From Candidatus Poribacteria bacterium (GTDB lineage: Bacteria; Poribacteria; WGA-4E; PCPOR2b): a stretch of DNA of 64,000 nt. Positions 63,465 through 64,000 of the stretch are shown here, piece after piece; the first letter of the stretch is position 1, and each line of letters starts with the position of its first letter. A model generated the notes under the pieces. That model had not been told where the DNA came from, did no database searches, and was given only the letters and a program-made list of their open reading frames with translations. The DNA lies in contig PYIZ01000048.1 of assembly GCA_003635265.1 (NCBI GenBank), forward strand, positions 310,001 through 374,000, read 5' to 3'. A program made the translations under genes and the position numbers.

Positions 63465-64000
63465 TTAATCAAAGCCGTAGACACGCATCGCATTTTCTCC
63501 GAGGATCATCGCTTTTTCATTGGGGGACAGTGACTCTGTATGCAGTTTTGCCAACTTCACCAATTGTGGATAGTTCAGGTGGCGCAGCAACCCCGGCAAA
63601 TCGGTGCCCCATAAGATTTTCGACGGCCCAATGCGTTCAAGCGCAAGGTGGAGATACCGCTCCGCAGTTGGGTAGGGAAAATCTTCATCGGGCAGATATG
63701 CTGGCAAAGCGGCAGTATCAAACCACACATTGGGCAGCTGACCGAGGTCTATCTGTTCCTGCCATAAGTCCCAACGCTCCGCCTCTGCTTCCGCCGACGG
63801 GTTCGGTTGTCCCAGATGTGCAATAACAATCCGTAGATCCGGATGCCCCTCTGCAATGGCACGCACGGCACCGGTCTGATAAGAACGGCTGCCTATACCT
63901 CCCAAATCAAGCGTCAGCACCAATCCACGCTGTTCAAGTTCATCCCAGAGCCAAGCGATGTCGGACATGTCGAGCCTAGCATTGGGGTGCAAGCCGCACA
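63465..64000 (-). CDS. Amidohydrolase 2-family protein, N-terminal part outside window
   Basis: The frame is open beyond base 64000, so only about 178 C-terminal residues are visible. It has GLHPNARLDMSD (a G-x-x-H-P-type motif of amidohydrolase 2), LRIVIAHLGQP with a metal His, NVWFDTAALP, and SKILWGTDLPGLLRHLNY with the catalytic Asp. Homologous in fold to the 37608 protein. The stop is 26 bp before the SolA-like start, so it is probably the first visible gene of that operon. Confidence 0.82.
   Translation of the reverse strand, partial: CGLHPNARLDMSDIAWLWDELEQRGLVLTLDLGGIGSRSYQTGAVRAIAEGHPDLRIVIAHLGQPNPSAEAEAERWDLWQEQIDLGQLPNVWFDTAALPAYLPDEDFPYPTAERYLHLALERIGPSKILWGTDLPGLLRHLNYPQLVKLAKLHTESLSPNEKAMILGENAMRVYGFD

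Overview
The window looks like a chromosomal segment of a Candidatus Poribacteria-type (sponge-associated or marine) bacterium. This assignment is an inference from gene content, because there is no rRNA or marker gene set here. It rests on eight phytanoyl-CoA-dioxygenase-like (PhyH) genes and six Gfo/Idh/MocA oxidoreductases in 64 kb, a sulfatase, an Rpn-family nuclease, very large secreted repeat proteins, and a WD40 protein that ends in a dockerin plus a 'SNYPNPFNPETW...' FlgD-like C-terminal domain, a C-terminus I associate with that lineage. Genes lie on both strands in short operons, nearly all with good AGGAGG-type ribosome sites. No tRNA, rRNA, CRISPR array, complete insertion sequence or prophage was found.

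Layout. 1-1532: end of an efflux membrane-fusion protein and a Spy/CpxP-like periplasmic protein. 1803-6524: BNR-repeat sialidase-like protein and ClpB. 6525-9443: lysA and an ABC-2 permease, each followed on its 3' side by a copy of a ~160 bp hairpin-bearing repeat. 9675-15341: secreted beta-propeller, a CARDB/toroid/YdjY fusion protein, an Rpn nuclease and a DUF1611 protein. 15362-26210: PhyH, aldo/keto reductase, Gfo/Idh, glycosidase-fold, lactonase and NIPSNAP genes. 26467-35470: a 2648-residue multi-Ig secreted protein and a PorV-like outer-membrane protein. 35533-40595: a nucleotide-kinase-like/deoxyribosyltransferase-like fusion, a RimK ligase, an amidohydrolase, a sulfatase and a STAS protein. 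40674-48808: udk, two tandem PhyH genes, a small winged-helix protein, maf, tsaB, a 2-hydroxyacid dehydrogenase, an M28 peptidase and argJ. 49103-52416: a degenerate IolB-like protein and the 14-blade WD40 protein. 52603-64000: a catabolic island of PhyH, Gfo/Idh, cupin, isochorismatase, sugar isomerase, RraA, sarcosine-oxidase-like and amidohydrolase genes.

How the genes work together. Housekeeping genes (clpB, lysA, maf-tsaB, argJ, udk) are interspersed with what looks like machinery for taking apart small organic compounds. Mononuclear-iron dioxygenases, NAD(P)-dependent sugar/cyclitol dehydrogenases, isomerases and hydrolases sit together in compact operons. The secreted proteins carry FlgD-like C-termini and one is next to a PorV-like barrel, which raises the possibility of a type IX-like export route.

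The most unusual points are: two convergent PhyH paralogues whose HxD iron-ligand motif reads HxH; a Gfo/Idh protein in which the EKP motif is EPP; a fusion of a degenerate-P-loop nucleotide-kinase-like domain to a deoxyribosyltransferase-like domain next to a RimK ligase; a secreted CARDB-zinc ribbon-toroid-CARDB-YdjY protein; a 1,014 bp in-frame duplication inside the giant Ig protein; and a family of 3'-located palindromic repeats.
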